A stretch of 64,000 nt of DNA from Sarocladium kiliense (GCA_030734395.1 JAUZTG010000048.1:558001-622000); one strand, 5' to 3'. Shown: positions 45,113 through 56,763, counted from the first letter of the stretch. Notes: generated from the letters alone by a model not told the origin. Translations and numbers: made by a program.

Positions 45113-45772
45113 GGCTTTGGCTGGTGATGTATTTCTTTTCTGTATACTTACTCCTGCTGGAGAAGGGAATGGAATGACGAGAGTTGGTCCTGGAAGAGCC
45201 AATGTTGATTTGGCTGAGAGGTGCAGATGCAGGAATGGGGGTGACACGGCTATGTCGATCAGGGCTCGGGGAGTATGATCCGTCTTATACGCACAAATCA
45301 CTGCTGCAGCACAATGCCATGTGTGGGTGAATCAGCCTCGCCCTTCACTGCGTTAGGAAAAAAAAAAAGGTGTGCCTCGTACTGGGGCCTTGGCCGCGAT
45401 TAGACGGAATGTATCTGTGAGGCTCAGCCAAATCGAAGTCTTGTTCATCCCCCGCTTCTCAATGAGCGCTGCGGGACATGCATCGTCTTACGGAAATGGA
45501 GTCAGCAGCGCAGATCGTCCTTCAATCAACTCGGCTCTCCAGGTGCAAAGTGGTTGGGGGATGCCCTAGACCGGGATCAAGTCGGGTCATCTTGACCGAT
45601 CTGCACCAGCCAATGGCTTGACATTCCGTGCGCCCATGTCTCTACTTGACACACCACTAGCAATATGCTTGTCTTTTGACAGCGGCGTCTGGAGGGTCGC
45701 GACATGCAGGCTCGCATTCCAGAACGGTCGCTAGCCCAAGAAATGCAAAAGCGCGTGTACCATACTTGGTGA

Positions 45773-45805
<33 letters not shown>

Positions 45806-46974
45806 ATGTCGGTGCTGCACAACTTGACATCAAACATACCCGAACTTGTGCTCAGAACGATAAGCAGATGGTCACATAATACACAGCCACCTGCCAGTGT
45901 GTACTGATGTGGTTGGACACGGACATGAGAAGGCAGCCGACCTTGCAACCCCAATTTCATGTCTCATATCAATTCTGCTTCACCATCGGGAGGGATCCAT
46001 CTTTGGGCTTGCGTTAGAGTCTTCTGTGGTAAGGCGAGAGGATCTGGGGTTGGATAAAGTGTGGGTGGATAAGCGGCTGAGTGCCTATGTCGCCGTTTGT
46101 AAGGAGGCGCAGGCATCTTGCGCCGACATCTGGCAACTGCAGCACCAGCGATGGTCTAGATCAAGGTCCCTCAGAGCTCAAGCCAGACTGTTTCGACGGC
46201 TACTGGGATTCCGGGAGTGTCAAGCAGTCCGGCCCATGCAGCTCTGTGCCTGTTGGCAGATCGACCCATGCCTTGATGTCAGCCTACCACATGGTGGGCA
46301 GGGTGCCCTGCTGCCTTGCCTCCTCTTCGAGACGTGTTTCCCTCCCAGAAACTGTGGCCGGTTCCCATGGTTGTCCTCCCAACTTCAGCTAATTCATCCC
46401 GCTTCTCTATTCCTTTTGCTTGCTACTCTGCCCATTGCTTGAAAGGGCAAGGAGGAACAGCCAGTTGGCTACTACTCCATGCTGAATGATGCGGGTGTAC
46501 ACAGCAGTCATGGCCTTTCTAATGTAACTTGTCACCTATTTCTATCAGATTTCACAGCCATCAATAGGGTCACACCATGGTCCGCCGTGGGGAACTTGTC
46601 GGGACCTGCCCCTTTTGATGAAATGAAATAAGGAAGCGCAGTTTGAAGTTTCAGCTGATGATACTATCCCGCAATCAGAATCAGTGGAGTCCATATCGTT
46701 CTATGCTGGGCCTCAACTTTGCTCGTGATGCGGCTGGCAAGGACCCTTATGCACCTGTGGCGTCCAACCAGTACGGTAGACCTGTGGCTCGCCGTTTGTA
46801 CGGTGTATCCACCCTACGTGCCGTGATGTTCCCATTCAGCTCCCCTCGTTAATGATTCAATACCTGGCCGACGACCTCCTTTTATCAAACCTAATGTATG
46901 AGAGAGGCCTTGCGAATTGAGAGAGGCTGTACACTTGATCTACGAAACCACTACATTGGCACCCAAGAGGTTCC
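45113..46974. other. Intergenic with simple repeats
   Basis: 1.9 kb. It contains an A-run at about 45358-45368 and the (GTC)10 repeat. Open frames at 45577-45960 (-) and 45897-46442 (+) have no domain; the first is driven by poly-Arg translation of the repeat. Confidence 0.4.
45774..45803 (+). repeat. (GTC)10 microsatellite
   Basis: Ten perfect GTC units in a non-coding stretch, a potential length-polymorphic marker. Confidence 0.9.
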
Positions 46975-48138
46975 CTACTCCTTATGGAAGTCCCTGTACT
47001 CTCGTAGGGCTTTGTAGAACCTTGCCTTCTCCTCCCACTTCGCTCGCTCGCTGTCCGTCTCCTCGAATCCCGTTCTTTTCTTCTGTCGCTCTCGATTCTC
47101 CAGATCTCTCACGAGCTCAATGTATGACTCATCCTGGAAGTATTGCTTGATCCTATCGGTGTCGTTGTACCTAGGCTTGCACACGATTCCCATTCTTGCT
47201 GCTTCAAGGCTCTGGACATTCTGGGACATTGAGCAATAGTCGGTCCCCGAGCGCCACATGCGACATCGCACCCCAAATGCTACCAATATCCCTCCGCGAG
47301 GGAACGGTTTGGGCCCCTCGCGACGGCTGCTTTCGGGCCAATAGAACTCTTTCTGTTGGAGGTCGGCAAAGGATCGAAGCGCGAGCTCAGCTGCAGACGT
47401 CGTGATTAGCCTTTTCCGTTTTCTTGCCTCAGCTCGCGCCCGACGTTCGCGCTCTTCAAGGTCGGTTGCGAAGGGATCGAAACACTCTGCAGACCAGAAT
47501 GGCTCAATAGCGTCTTCAATCAGTGCTTCCAGTGCAAGTACATTGGGCATTCGAGGGTCATCATCTCGCATCGTGTCTTCGCTGCCCGGATACGTGGCCA
47601 TAGCATGCTGTCTAGGCGGCTGGCCATCCGTCGAGAGTTGCTGTAGCCGCTCATATGTCTCACTGCTCCAATTGACAGTCATTAGACGCCAGAAGTGTCG
47701 TAGAATCCAGGAAACATGCCACCTCTGTTCTTTATCCCATGAAGTGAATTCATACCAATGGTGATATAATGGCGGCAGCTTTGTAATAAGTCGCTGGTAA
47801 GTTGACAACATGTCGGCAGGTAAAATAGTGATATTGCAATCGCCATCCGGGACTATCCGTTGGAATATGGCGCGATGAATGGCTTGTTCCAGTGCGGCCT
47901 TGCGATGTTCCACTGTCATGGCTGGGAGATTGCTCCAATCCTCGTAAGCTCCGCCAGCCAGGCTCTGAAGCTTCGTGCCGTCATATGGATGGTTAGCAGT
48001 TGTGCCAGGCGTAGAGGAGCAGAAGAATCTGATGAGCTGGCTGATCAAAAAGCCAAGAGACCACATTGAGTCAGACACCTTCCAGAAGGGCTCGGAATAG
48101 GTGTGTGGCGGATCGAGCATGAGGGCATTGCCAATCAT
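46975..48138 (-). CDS. Uncharacterised protein, N-terminus incomplete
   Basis: The open frame from Met at 48138 encodes 387 residues (PHTYSEPFWKVSDSMWSLGF, FEFTSWD-like aromatic stretches, WHVSWILRHFWRLM, then a charged Arg/Glu-rich half and YKALREYRDFHKE). The frame stays open for 11 more codons upstream (RNKRQLEDCIN) to a CCCAG acceptor at 48173, so a 5' exon is likely. Candidates upstream include a hydrophobic stretch (AVSFFLLALPVFLWLRRW) in another frame near 48210-48260, which would make this a membrane-anchored protein. I do not recognise the family. The two hydrophobic/aromatic patches and the KRKR cluster give no function. Confidence 0.6.
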   Translation of the reverse strand: MIGNALMLDPPHTYSEPFWKVSDSMWSLGFLISQLIRFFCSSTPGTTANHPYDGTKLQSLAGGAYEDWSNLPAMTVEHRKAALEQAIHRAIFQRIVPDGDCNITILPADMLSTYQRLITKLPPLYHHWYEFTSWDKEQRWHVSWILRHFWRLMTVNWSSETYERLQQLSTDGQPPRQHAMATYPGSEDTMRDDDPRMPNVLALEALIEDAIEPFWSAECFDPFATDLEERERRARAEARKRKRLITTSAAELALRSFADLQQKEFYWPESSRREGPKPFPRGGILVAFGVRCRMWRSGTDYCSMSQNVQSLEAARMGIVCKPRYNDTDRIKQYFQDESYIELVRDLENRERQKKRTGFEETDSERAKWEEKARFYKALREYRDFHKE

Positions 48139-49264
48139 GTTGATGCAGTCTTCCAGTTGTCGTTTATTCCGCCTGGGTCGTATCGGGGTTCAGGCTCATC
48201 AAGAACCCAACGACGAAGCCAGAGGAAGACGGGGAGCGCGAGAAGGAAGAATGATACGGCGCAACGCCAACGCCCGCTACAACCCCAGCAGAGTAGGCCA
48301 TGGTGCTGGACGGAAGCCAAAGGGGAGAGAGTACACGAGATGAGTGGGTAGGTGATGAGGCGGTGAGGGCAACGAAGATGAGTAGTAAGATGCGTTCTCA
48401 GGAAGCGCGGGATGGGTTGGAGAGAAAGTAAAACAAGAAAGACCTGGAGTGCGGGAGGCCTGGTCGAGGACATCTTTTGAGTCAACTCTTCTCTTTGTTC
48501 TGTTGGGTTGCTTGGTTGCCCCGTGCTTTGCAGGTCCAAGCATGGATGCTGAGGGAGAGCTGTCTTGATCGGGCCATTGACATGGCTTGGTTCCAGCTTG
48601 CCGCTCGCATTCTATTCATTTCCACACTCGGAGGCAATTCAGCCAGGTACCTGGTCCTTGGTATTCTTCCTATTCATTTCGTCGGTACCTAGGTCTGCCG
48701 TCAGCTAGTCTGCACTCGCATGCATTCATGCACCGCTAACAGCCAACATTGCCAGGAGCAGATGAGGTGTGTAAGTATCACTCTGATGAATTCGCCGTAC
48801 GAATAGAGGAGATATTGCAGTCCCTGGCGCATACACAGGAGATGCACCCATGTTCGGGCCTATCACTTCCCCATCAGGTAAACGGCATCTGTGGGATCCC
48901 GCATCATGTGTACAGCAGCCTCAGTCGGCACTTTACCGCCTGGATAGTGAGTACATATCCGCCTTTGTCACAGCTTCCCGATATCTTGAGACAACCATTG
49001 GGTGTATTCCATGTTGTCTCGGTTGTTTGCCTGCCATCTACCCTCAGTCTGTGATCAAATACAGCTTGATCCCCGGATGCCCGAGCCATCTGCCCTCTCA
49101 CCTCCTCTCCCCCATCATCTTCACATTTCGTTCGTCCCTTGAGTATCTCACCTTTCCGGGAATCAAAGAACTGTGCTCAGGGCTGTCCATCACCCAATAC
49201 TCGCTGCCTCCGTCATCGTTCCCAGATTCTGTTTTGGTAGCGATACGCCCGTCGCGCAGTCAAC
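48139..49264. other. Intergenic, probable 5' exon of the minus-strand gene
   Basis: The first 400 bp probably hold the missing 5' exon of the uncharacterised gene. Beyond about 48550 I see nothing recognisable. Confidence 0.35.
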
Positions 49265-50962
49265 ATGCCACAGTCAGCGCGCTTGCAGTCTCGCAAGCGA
49301 CAGCCAGTCATTGTCGGCATCGACATTGGTTATGAGTGTAAGTTGGGCTTACACACATCGTATCAGCTTTGGCTCATCGCACTTTCTGAAAGACAAAAAG
49401 GGTTCGGTTTGCTTCCCCGGCAGTGGAGACTATCTGCACAGCTATCCTATCAATTGGAAGTCCGACGACCATGCAGACTACGCGCTACCCACCACGGTCA
49501 CCTATTCGGACACAGGCGAAACTTCCATTGGCCTCACAGTCACCGATGCCGAGGTGCAGGGCTTTGAATGCTTCCGGCATTTCAAACTTCGAGCCCTTGG
49601 ATCAGCAACGTCGAAGGATCTCATCGAGTCAGTATCACGCCTATCAGCAAAGTCAGCCGACACCCTGCTTCGAGACTATCTGATGTGGCTTCGCCCTATG
49701 ATTGGTGTTGCCGTCACACAGCTGTCTCGTGGCGATGATCCGCGGGATGATCTGGATGTCGATTTCATGTTTAGCGTCCCAAGTGTCATTGCCGAAGACG
49801 GCATCTCCGTTCTGGCTCAGGCTGTCAGGGCTGTCTTCGAATGTGTCGGACACAAGCACATGGTCCTCGACGTCGAGATTTCGGAGGCCGAGGCCGCAGC
49901 AGCCGGTGCTTTGCATTACCTCCCCAGGCAACTCCAGGTCGGTCCTTGGTCGATTAACCCGTTCTCCCAAATACCTTTGCCATGATTACTGACGGCTGTT
50001 GAACGATCAGAAAGGCAAAAAGATGCTTGTCCTCGATGTCGGTGGTGGCACATCAGTAAGTACAACAATGCTAGCTCTTTGATGTATCATCACCAACTGA
50101 GATAGGATCTCGCTTTAGTGACCATTGCCGGCGATAGACTGTGGAGACTTGAGAAATGCCTGATCCCACCCGCCTCAAGCTCTGAGTTTGGCGGCACGAA
50201 GATTGACGCTGACCTAGAGGCAATGGTCTTTCGACATCTGCAACAACTTCGAGGTCAAGGCCATACTTGTCTGCAGCCCGCTTTGATGGCGAGACAGGCC
50301 ATCAACAGCAGGGAGTATTGTGAAGCGAAAGACGATGGGCCGATTCCCGATGGAGTACTCCTACATTCTAGACAACGCAGTGTTTTCACCCGAAGAAATG
50401 GCAATCAGCGGCATCCGCATGAAAGGGGATATGCTGGTTGTTGAGAGGTGAGCACTCCTTACGCGGTGGCTAACTACTCATCGCTGATTCTAATCCTTAT
50501 GCAGTTCCGTCCTCACGAAGTTGCTTGACTGTCAAGCCACGGGTGTCAATGGCAGAGGTGGAGTTGCGGGCATGGCTGTGACGATGAGAAACGACCTCTT
50601 CGCAAGAAAGCCTTCGCGCTCGGACGCATTCCTCAAATCCCAAGACCTCGGTAAGAGGAACACGACCTCCGGACCTGACAAGCTCGATGTCGTATTTTTT
50701 TGCTGGAGGCGTCGGTGGCTCTGCCCGCCTACAACTCAAAGTCAAAGAGGCCTTGACAAAGACGATGACGGATGACAACATTGATATGCAAAAGACAACT
50801 GAAGACGCCATGTTCGTAAATACCCACTCGGGAGATCACCAGGCGTCTCAGCTGTGCGTATGCGAGGGCCTCGTGAACTGCCGGGTGAGGAGGGTTACAG
50901 CCGTTGGAGAACACGGATTCATGTTTCGGACCTGGCTTCGTTCTCACTTCAGTCGCAGATGA
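49265..50962 (+). pseudogene. Hsp70-like (actin-fold ATPase) pseudogene
   Basis: Fungal Hsp70-like proteins carry an actin-fold ATPase domain. Here the phosphate-1 loop PVIVGIDIG (about 49303) breaks frame within some 10 bases. The continuation VSWAYTH...HFLKDKKG lies one frame over. Three introns keep good sites (49938-50010, 50056-50105, 50448-50504), giving KMLVLDVGGGTSDLALV (phosphate 2) and SEFGGTKID. A second frame change falls between about 50290 and 50400, then ILDNAVFSPEEMAI. A third is at T7 near 50694-50700, after which FFAGGVGGSARLQL (adenosine motif) and QLCVCEGLV continue. The usual C-terminal 100-200 residues are missing. Preserved splice sites argue for recent decay, or for sequence errors. 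Confidence 0.7.
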
Positions 50963-51581
50963 GATCGCCAGCTTTTGGTGTTGCCTAAGCAGGTTGTTCC
51001 TACACTCCGATAGGTATGGTTGCTTCTGGTTGCGACGGCCAAGGACGGTTGGGTGCTCGAGCAGTCTCTTGACTCCATTCTTTTTCGATTCCCTTCTGAA
51101 TTATTGGGTGTAACTTGACGCCTTTGAACTCTCTAATGCTCTTTTCCCCTTCTTTAGTGCCACTCAGTACACACACGTGCACGTGCCTTGATGCCGCGTT
51201 TGTGACGACAGTGCATGATGGGAAGCGGTAGATGCGCTCAATAGCTTGTCTGTGGCGTTGCGCAGACGATGCTTTACACTGGAGAGCCTGTTGCCGAAAG
51301 TCTGTGCTTGTCTCGCTCAAACGCTGGTGTTAAAATCACGCGGCAAGGATGCTGAGTTCCTTTGTTGAGAGCATCAGGAACAAAGACTTCGGCAAGGGGT
51401 CAGTCATCCCGAAGCTCAGTGGCTAGAATGAGCTTTTCACACCAGAGAGTAGGATGCTCAGAATCACATAATCAGTCACATATTGAGTCTTTTACTCTGG
51501 GTTCGCGGTTTGGATTTGCTTAGTATTCAAGGTATATGGTATGTAGCATCGCGTCACTCATGATGATCTCTCGGAACATTC
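50963..51581. other. Intergenic
   Basis: 619 bp between the Hsp70-like pseudogene and the GPI-protein stop. No remaining Hsp70 C-terminus is visible in any frame. Nothing else found. Confidence 0.4.
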
Positions 51582-52383
51582 TCACAGCAGGAAAGCACCG
51601 CCAGCTGCCATAGCAGCGAAGGCTCCCAAGACAGCCGCTGCAGGGAACCCTCCGAGGGGCACCGCGCCGGGCACCCCGAGGTCAGTCTCGTCTGGGTTGT
51701 CCGAGTTGTTGGTCTGATCAGCGCCATCACTGTTATTAGTCTGCGAGGCATCATCGTCGTTATTGTTGTTATCATCGTTGTTGTCGTTATCGTTATTGTT
51801 GTTGTTGTTATTGTTGCTGTTTCCTGATCCTCCACTTGTTTCGGTAGGTTGTGCGTTGTTGCTGTTGCGATCAATCGTGGTCGTCAACTGGGAGCTGGCG
51901 GTAGGGGCTGTTGCGACCACATTAATGGTCTCGGCGGCAGTCGAGAGCTGAGAACTATATGACGCGCTCGAGAAGCCGCAGTCACGCATGATCTCTTGGA
52001 TATCTGCGACAAGTCAGCCGTTGTTCTGAATTGAGTGAGCTTTAATGCGCCTGCTTACCGTCATCATCCCACTCCGTATCATCGTCATCGTCATCATCAT
52101 CGTCAGGCACGCGGAAGTTCTGTTGGAAGCAGCTGGCGCACAGACCAGCGATGCGCTGAACATCGAACGAGTCATTGGTGCACACACACTGGCGCTCGAG
52201 GAGGTCCTCGTCGCGGTCGTTGTTGCGACCCGGGAGATCGACGTCGCATCGCTGTGTTAGGTCGACAATCGGCTGGCAGATAGCTCGGCAGGGCGGCGGC
52301 ACATCGTCGCGATCCAGCTCTAGGTCGGCGAAGGCGACGCCGGCCAGTGGCGCAAGGTAGAGAAGATGCTTAATGTCGAACAT
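51582..52383 (-). CDS. GPI-anchored Cys-rich protein with Asp and Asn/Asp tracts
   Basis: Exons 52383-52059 and 52003-51582 give 248 residues. The signal peptide is MFDIKHLLYLAPLAGVAFA. The mature N-terminal half has eight or so Cys (PPCRAICQPIVD, QRCDVD, RQCVCTND, GLCASCFQQNF, later RDCGF), a small secreted Cys-rich domain. A run of nine Asp follows, then a Ser/Thr-rich region, Asn/Asp tracts and a hydrophobic C-terminus (PAAAVLGAFAAMAAGGAFLL) typical of GPI attachment. So it is a cell-wall or surface protein. The Cys pattern only loosely recalls CFEM. An in-frame ATG at 52398 would add five residues. Confidence 0.8.
51744..51822 (-). repeat. Asn/Asp codon repeat tract
   Basis: Imperfect AAC/GAC triplet repeats on the minus strand coding for poly-Asn/Asp inside the GPI-anchored protein. 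In-frame length variation between strains is likely. Confidence 0.75.
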
Positions 52384-53754
52384 GGTGAGGGGTTGCAAAT
52401 TGATTGTCTAGGTAAACGGGTGGTTTGTTGCGATGGTGGTGCTGTTGCTGCTGCTGTCTCAAGAACAACCCTGGGATGAGATGATGTTGGGTATTTATGC
52501 TTTCGGGGGTCAATGTGTCGTCGGATGCTCTCGGATGCTCCCTTGCCCAATTCAGCTGTTGATCGTCCAGAGACGGGGCTGGGATGCTTCTTCTCTCACA
52601 GCCGAAACAGGGTTATGGGATCCATTAAGCATTGCCGGGACCCTCTTCCCAACAGGCTGTCGCTCCCAAACACATTCATAGCCGACCACTCCAATGCCCC
52701 AGGACTTCGCTGCCCAATGATGATGGCATGGCGGCAAGCCACTGCGAGACACGAGTCACTCCATCTCCGTGCTGAACCAGGTCTGGGGACTGCCAAGCAA
52801 CGCCGGAGGGAATTAGTTAGCGGGGGCCTTCGTCATCGCCTGACGCGGAGCAGGGCTGTGGGAGCGGCGAGACTAAATCTAGCTCGAGGGGGCTATGCAG
52901 TCGCAAAATAGGTGTCTCGCTTCTTTTGCAAAACATTCTGCGCGCGGCAACTGACCATTTCTGGGCTAATTCTCCGATGAGGCACTTATTGAATTAAGGC
53001 TTGGATGGAGGTGGCCTCCGGGAGAGAAAATAACCTTATTTTCCACGCCTTGGGATCTTGCCGAATCGGGATGCTCGGCCCCGCCCCGCCCCGAGGACCG
53101 GGATCTGGCGGCGTGAGACGCGGGTTTCGGTGCGACGCTCGCTCCAATATCATCAATTGACAGGAGCCGTTGTCTGAATTTCATCGAGAGCCTTGCTGCA
53201 GTAGATCATCAGTCTCCAAGAAGTCATCGAAGCCGCGCGCTTCATCATCGCTTGCGTGTCGATTCGAGTCCTTACACACGTTCAAACCTGAAAGAAAGCC
53301 TGCCCAGCCCTCAAGCCAAGCCAGCGATGCGCCGATCGCTAGAGTGAGGCGGAGCACCTCGAGTGCCAGAGACCATAGGTTTCTATTTCGGGACCAGCTG
53401 CACTCTATAGCCCACGTTTATGCTGCCAAGAAGGAGTAGTGGTTAAGACGACAGCTTCATAGGTTTGGGGCACAGCGATTGCTTCGTCAAGCCATCTACG
53501 CGCGTCTCCATGGCTGTGTAAAGTTGGAGCATCCTTCCAGTCTACCAGTCCGATGTTACTGAAGCCTTTGCAAGTGTTCAGCACCATGGGTGAGGAGAAG
53601 AAAGAGTAGGGGATCGCCATAGGATGATGTGAATACGGGAGAGTAACGCGGAGAATACGCTAGAGTGAATCAGTGCTTCCGACAGCAAGATGAGGCTTAC
53701 CTTGACATTAATTCAGGTTATTTGGACTTTCCCTGACTTTGAACTTCAGCCAGC
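52384..53754. other. Intergenic
   Basis: 1.4 kb. A TATA-like CATAAATACCC lies on the minus strand about 110 bp upstream of the GPI-protein ATG. A plus-strand frame at 53170-53439 is Ser-rich without motif. A GC-rich patch (CCCCGCCCCGCCCCG near 53080) is unremarkable. Confidence 0.4.
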
Positions 53755-55785
53755 TCACTCTTGCAATGGGAAGCTCTCCCAGTCCTCCGTCCAACGAGCA
53801 CTTCCTTCCTTCTTGTGAGGCCATATCTGTCGGAACATATGCAGAATCGTGCCCTCTCGATTTTGAGTCGCCTCCTCTCGCTCACTCGATCTAGACCGAC
53901 CTGCTAGCAGTTGCCCACCTCCCTTGTTCGCTGTCCAATCATTTCTCAGTCGTTCAGTAAATTCCACCGATTCAGGGCCATTGGAGCTGGACAGGCGGCG
54001 CTGCAGGGTCCATGAGCGATTTGGGAAGATTTTATCGTAGGCTGCGTTGCTGCAGGTCGGGACTTCAAAGATGAGGTGCAAAAACTTCAGAGAATACCCC
54101 ACGCTGTCACCGGTTATGATGCGCCAGATAGAACGTGCCAGTCGCTCATCAATGGCCGAGTTGATGTAGCATTCGTAGATCTGACCATTGGTTTCAGAAG
54201 GTTTCCAGTTTTCCTCCATCCATTCATCGGTATATCGTCGTTGAATGGCCGCGGCTGCGCCATGCACGTCAAAGGGCTCCTCGGCGTATTGGACAAAGAG
54301 TGTAAGCTCCAAGTCAGAGAGTTTCGGCAAACCTGCCAGTGCCTTGTAATGTTCAACTTCTTCCCTCACACCCATCTTCCTGTGAATTGGCATGGCAAGC
54401 TTCTCTAGTGATGGGCAGTTCATGCGAATCTGAAGTGCGCAGTCCTTTGGGAGTAGGCTCGGATCACTATGATCCACCTCGAAGCGAAGATGTCTTAGTG
54501 AGAAGCCATGACGGTCCAAGATTGTTTTCGGGAGTTCTGTACCAGGCTCTCCAGACAGGAACAATTCATGAAGAGGATTCAGGCTCTCGAAGAAATTGGT
54601 CGCCTCTTCAATCTGGTTGCACTCAGGAGGATTGTACTCATCGCACTGGACCCGAATAGCGAGCCGACGCAAATTGTGGAAAGGCCGTTGGTCCGCCATC
54701 CACTGCAGATCTTCACTCTTAAGCCGGCCGTCAATACTCAAGTGTGTGAGAACATCAAAATGGAGGAGTGAATGCCATTCTCTCGCGTCAAATCCTTTCA
54801 AGGTGCAGGACTCCAGTTTTGCTTTGACTTCTGGCTGTATCAGTCTGCTCCACGGTCCAGCACTAAACCCTTTCCATGGTGTTCGCGGTCTGTCTCTTCC
54901 CAAGAACAGTTCCATTGAAGATCCTGGGAAGATTTCCTCCACAGTGAGTCTTCTAAGGCTCGGAGCAACGCCTTTGAGAAGACATTTCGTCGCTTCTAAA
55001 CCATAGTCATCGTCGCCACCGCTGTCACCTGCATGAAAGGTCAGTTCAGGCTGTCTCCTCGGTGTTGGGGGTCTCAGCTTTAGAAGAGGCCATCTGGAGG
55101 ATGGTGATGACTTACGCGTCATGTAAAGGACGCCGAGAGTGTGTAATTGCGGCGAAGACACAACAGCCATTTCGTGCTCATCAGTCACGTCGTGCCGTAA
55201 ACTGCGGAACCAGAACCTTGGAAGGTGCAATCTGCAGTTTGGATGGAACTCTTTTATCGTTGCGAGAAGGCTTGGCGGGAATTCCTTTTCTGCCCTGAAT
55301 ACCAGATCTTTGAGCTGAGGCATGCTCTCGAGGGCTTTGACCATCGGCCTCCACTTCAAATCCTCTTCGAGCGAAATCGGGTTATAGTCATGGTTTTTGG
55401 GTTCCTCTTGACCAGTCTCCAAAGACTCAGTTGGGTCACCGTAGTAAAAGTGCTTCTCAAGCGTCCAGCATGTATCTGCCTCCGAGGCTTCTGCCCCTGC
55501 ACGTTCGTATTCACGTTGACCATAGATCACCACCCATCGGATGCTTTGCAAACCGCCTGATCGCGCACAGGATTCGAGGAACCGACCGATGTCACGTTCA
55601 AGGCTTCCGTTCTTCGACACATTGAAGCAGATGTTTCGAAATCGCCATGGTGTTGCCAGGGCGTGTAAAGTCCTGTTGACACACAGCATGGCACCGAGGC
55701 TCCTAGGGTGTTCTTCATGGACCATGCGAATTATTAGCTCCAGAACTTCGCCAGGTAGGCGATCCAACCTGATTGGTGACTCCAT
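53755..55785 (-). CDS. F-box protein, unknown target
   Basis: The open frame spans 676 codons. Strong splice signals (GTAAGT at 55115, TGCAG ending at 55029, CTGAAC branch) mark an 87 nt intron in frame. Exons 55785-55116 and 55028-53755 give 647 residues and turn an odd Pro/Arg-rich insert into LYMTRDSGGDDDYGLEATKCL. The N-terminus MESPIRLDRLPGEVLELIIR, with ALATPWRFRNICF, is an F-box. The rest alternates short helices and Leu-rich strands (LRRLTVEEIF, LTHLSIDG, LRRLAIRV, LSDLELTLF), a degenerate leucine-rich repeat fold for substrate binding. It is expected to act in an SCF ubiquitin ligase. Confidence 0.8.
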   Translation of the reverse strand: MESPIRLDRLPGEVLELIIRMVHEEHPRSLGAMLCVNRTLHALATPWRFRNICFNVSKNGSLERDIGRFLESCARSGGLQSIRWVVIYGQREYERAGAEASEADTCWTLEKHFYYGDPTESLETGQEEPKNHDYNPISLEEDLKWRPMVKALESMPQLKDLVFRAEKEFPPSLLATIKEFHPNCRLHLPRFWFRSLRHDVTDEHEMAVVSSPQLHTLGVLYMTRKSSPSSRWPLLKLRPPTPRRQPELTFHAGDSGGDDDYGLEATKCLLKGVAPSLRRLTVEEIFPGSSMELFLGRDRPRTPWKGFSAGPWSRLIQPEVKAKLESCTLKGFDAREWHSLLHFDVLTHLSIDGRLKSEDLQWMADQRPFHNLRRLAIRVQCDEYNPPECNQIEEATNFFESLNPLHELFLSGEPGTELPKTILDRHGFSLRHLRFEVDHSDPSLLPKDCALQIRMNCPSLEKLAMPIHRKMGVREEVEHYKALAGLPKLSDLELTLFVQYAEEPFDVHGAAAAIQRRYTDEWMEENWKPSETNGQIYECYINSAIDERLARSIWRIITGDSVGYSLKFLHLIFEVPTCSNAAYDKIFPNRSWTLQRRLSSSNGPESVEFTERLRNDWTANKGGGQLLAGRSRSSEREEATQNREGTILHMFRQIWPHKKEGSARWTEDWESFPLQE

Positions 55786-56763
55786 GTTTTGAGCTCATTC
55801 AAAAAATGTCCCTTGTTTATGGACACACAGGTGATACGGAATCCGTGATGTTTTTGTCTCAAGATGATATTTCTGACCGCTGTCTCTTGGTCCCCGCAGC
55901 TTGGCACGATACCAGAATAAGCCCTGTGCACGCACAAGCTCGGCCGGGATAGTGATAAGCCGTGAAGCTGCTATAGATATGTTCTCTTTAAAAATTCATA
56001 CGTTTCGTTGCAAGATGTGAGAGATATTCAGAAGATATAAACAACAGGGATATTCAAGCATACAGTCAGGGTCGGCTGGGTGCGGGCCGCGCCCATCACC
56101 CACACCCATTAACTAGGGTCAAGAAGCAGCGTAGAGCTCTCCACAACTAACATTCATCGTTCAAGGCGTAAGGGTGGAGAAAGTCTAAAGAGGACTTAGA
56201 CACAAGCAGTGTCAGAAAAGAAGCAGACATACTGTATAGGGCTGATTATGCAGTATGCTACAAAGACGGATCTCTGTGGCTCCATTAAGTCGCTCGTCTG
56301 AGTTGGTTCGGTAGGCATTCTCCCTCGGCTGAGCATCAATCTAAAATGTTCATTGCCCCATCTCTTTTCTCTACTCCTCAAAACCAAGAAAGGTCTTAAT
56401 TTTTCCTGCGCTGAGCTCGTCGTTGTGCTCTCGGCTAAGGTTTGCTTCAGCCTCGGCTCCAGTGTTCCCCTAGCAAGCAAGCATTGCTCAAAGTGGTAGG
56501 GTTTGCTAAATATCCACACACCCCTGACCATGTTCATGGCTTCCGAACAAACGACGGGTCAGGGATCATGCATGCTTGAAGGGCGAGGACCATGCTGAGA
56601 ATCATCACTTTATATAAAGTTGAAGAGAACGGCTTGTTTGCTCTTGAATTCAGTTGTTGTTAAAGGCCAGCCCTTGGAAGTCATCCGTCTTTGTCATTCG
56701 GCAGGGCATCACGTTCCAGCTCACCGTTCCTACTACGCAACCACAGGCCACAAGGCCCATGCA
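55786..56763. other. Divergent intergenic region
   Basis: About 1 kb between the F-box gene (-) and the epoxide-hydrolase-like gene (+). Holds the TATA box of the latter; otherwise nothing recognised. Confidence 0.4.
56611..56618 (+). promoter_or_regulatory. TATA box of the epoxide-hydrolase-like gene
   Basis: TATATAAA lies 146-153 bp before the ATG at 56764 and only 2 bp before an in-frame upstream ATG at 56620. Transcription must therefore start downstream of 56620, which decides for the 56764 start. Confidence 0.6.

Noticed and set aside
45577..45960. Minus-strand frame with an Arg-11 run
   Set aside because: The run comes from translating the (GTC)10 microsatellite; flanking sequence has no coding character.
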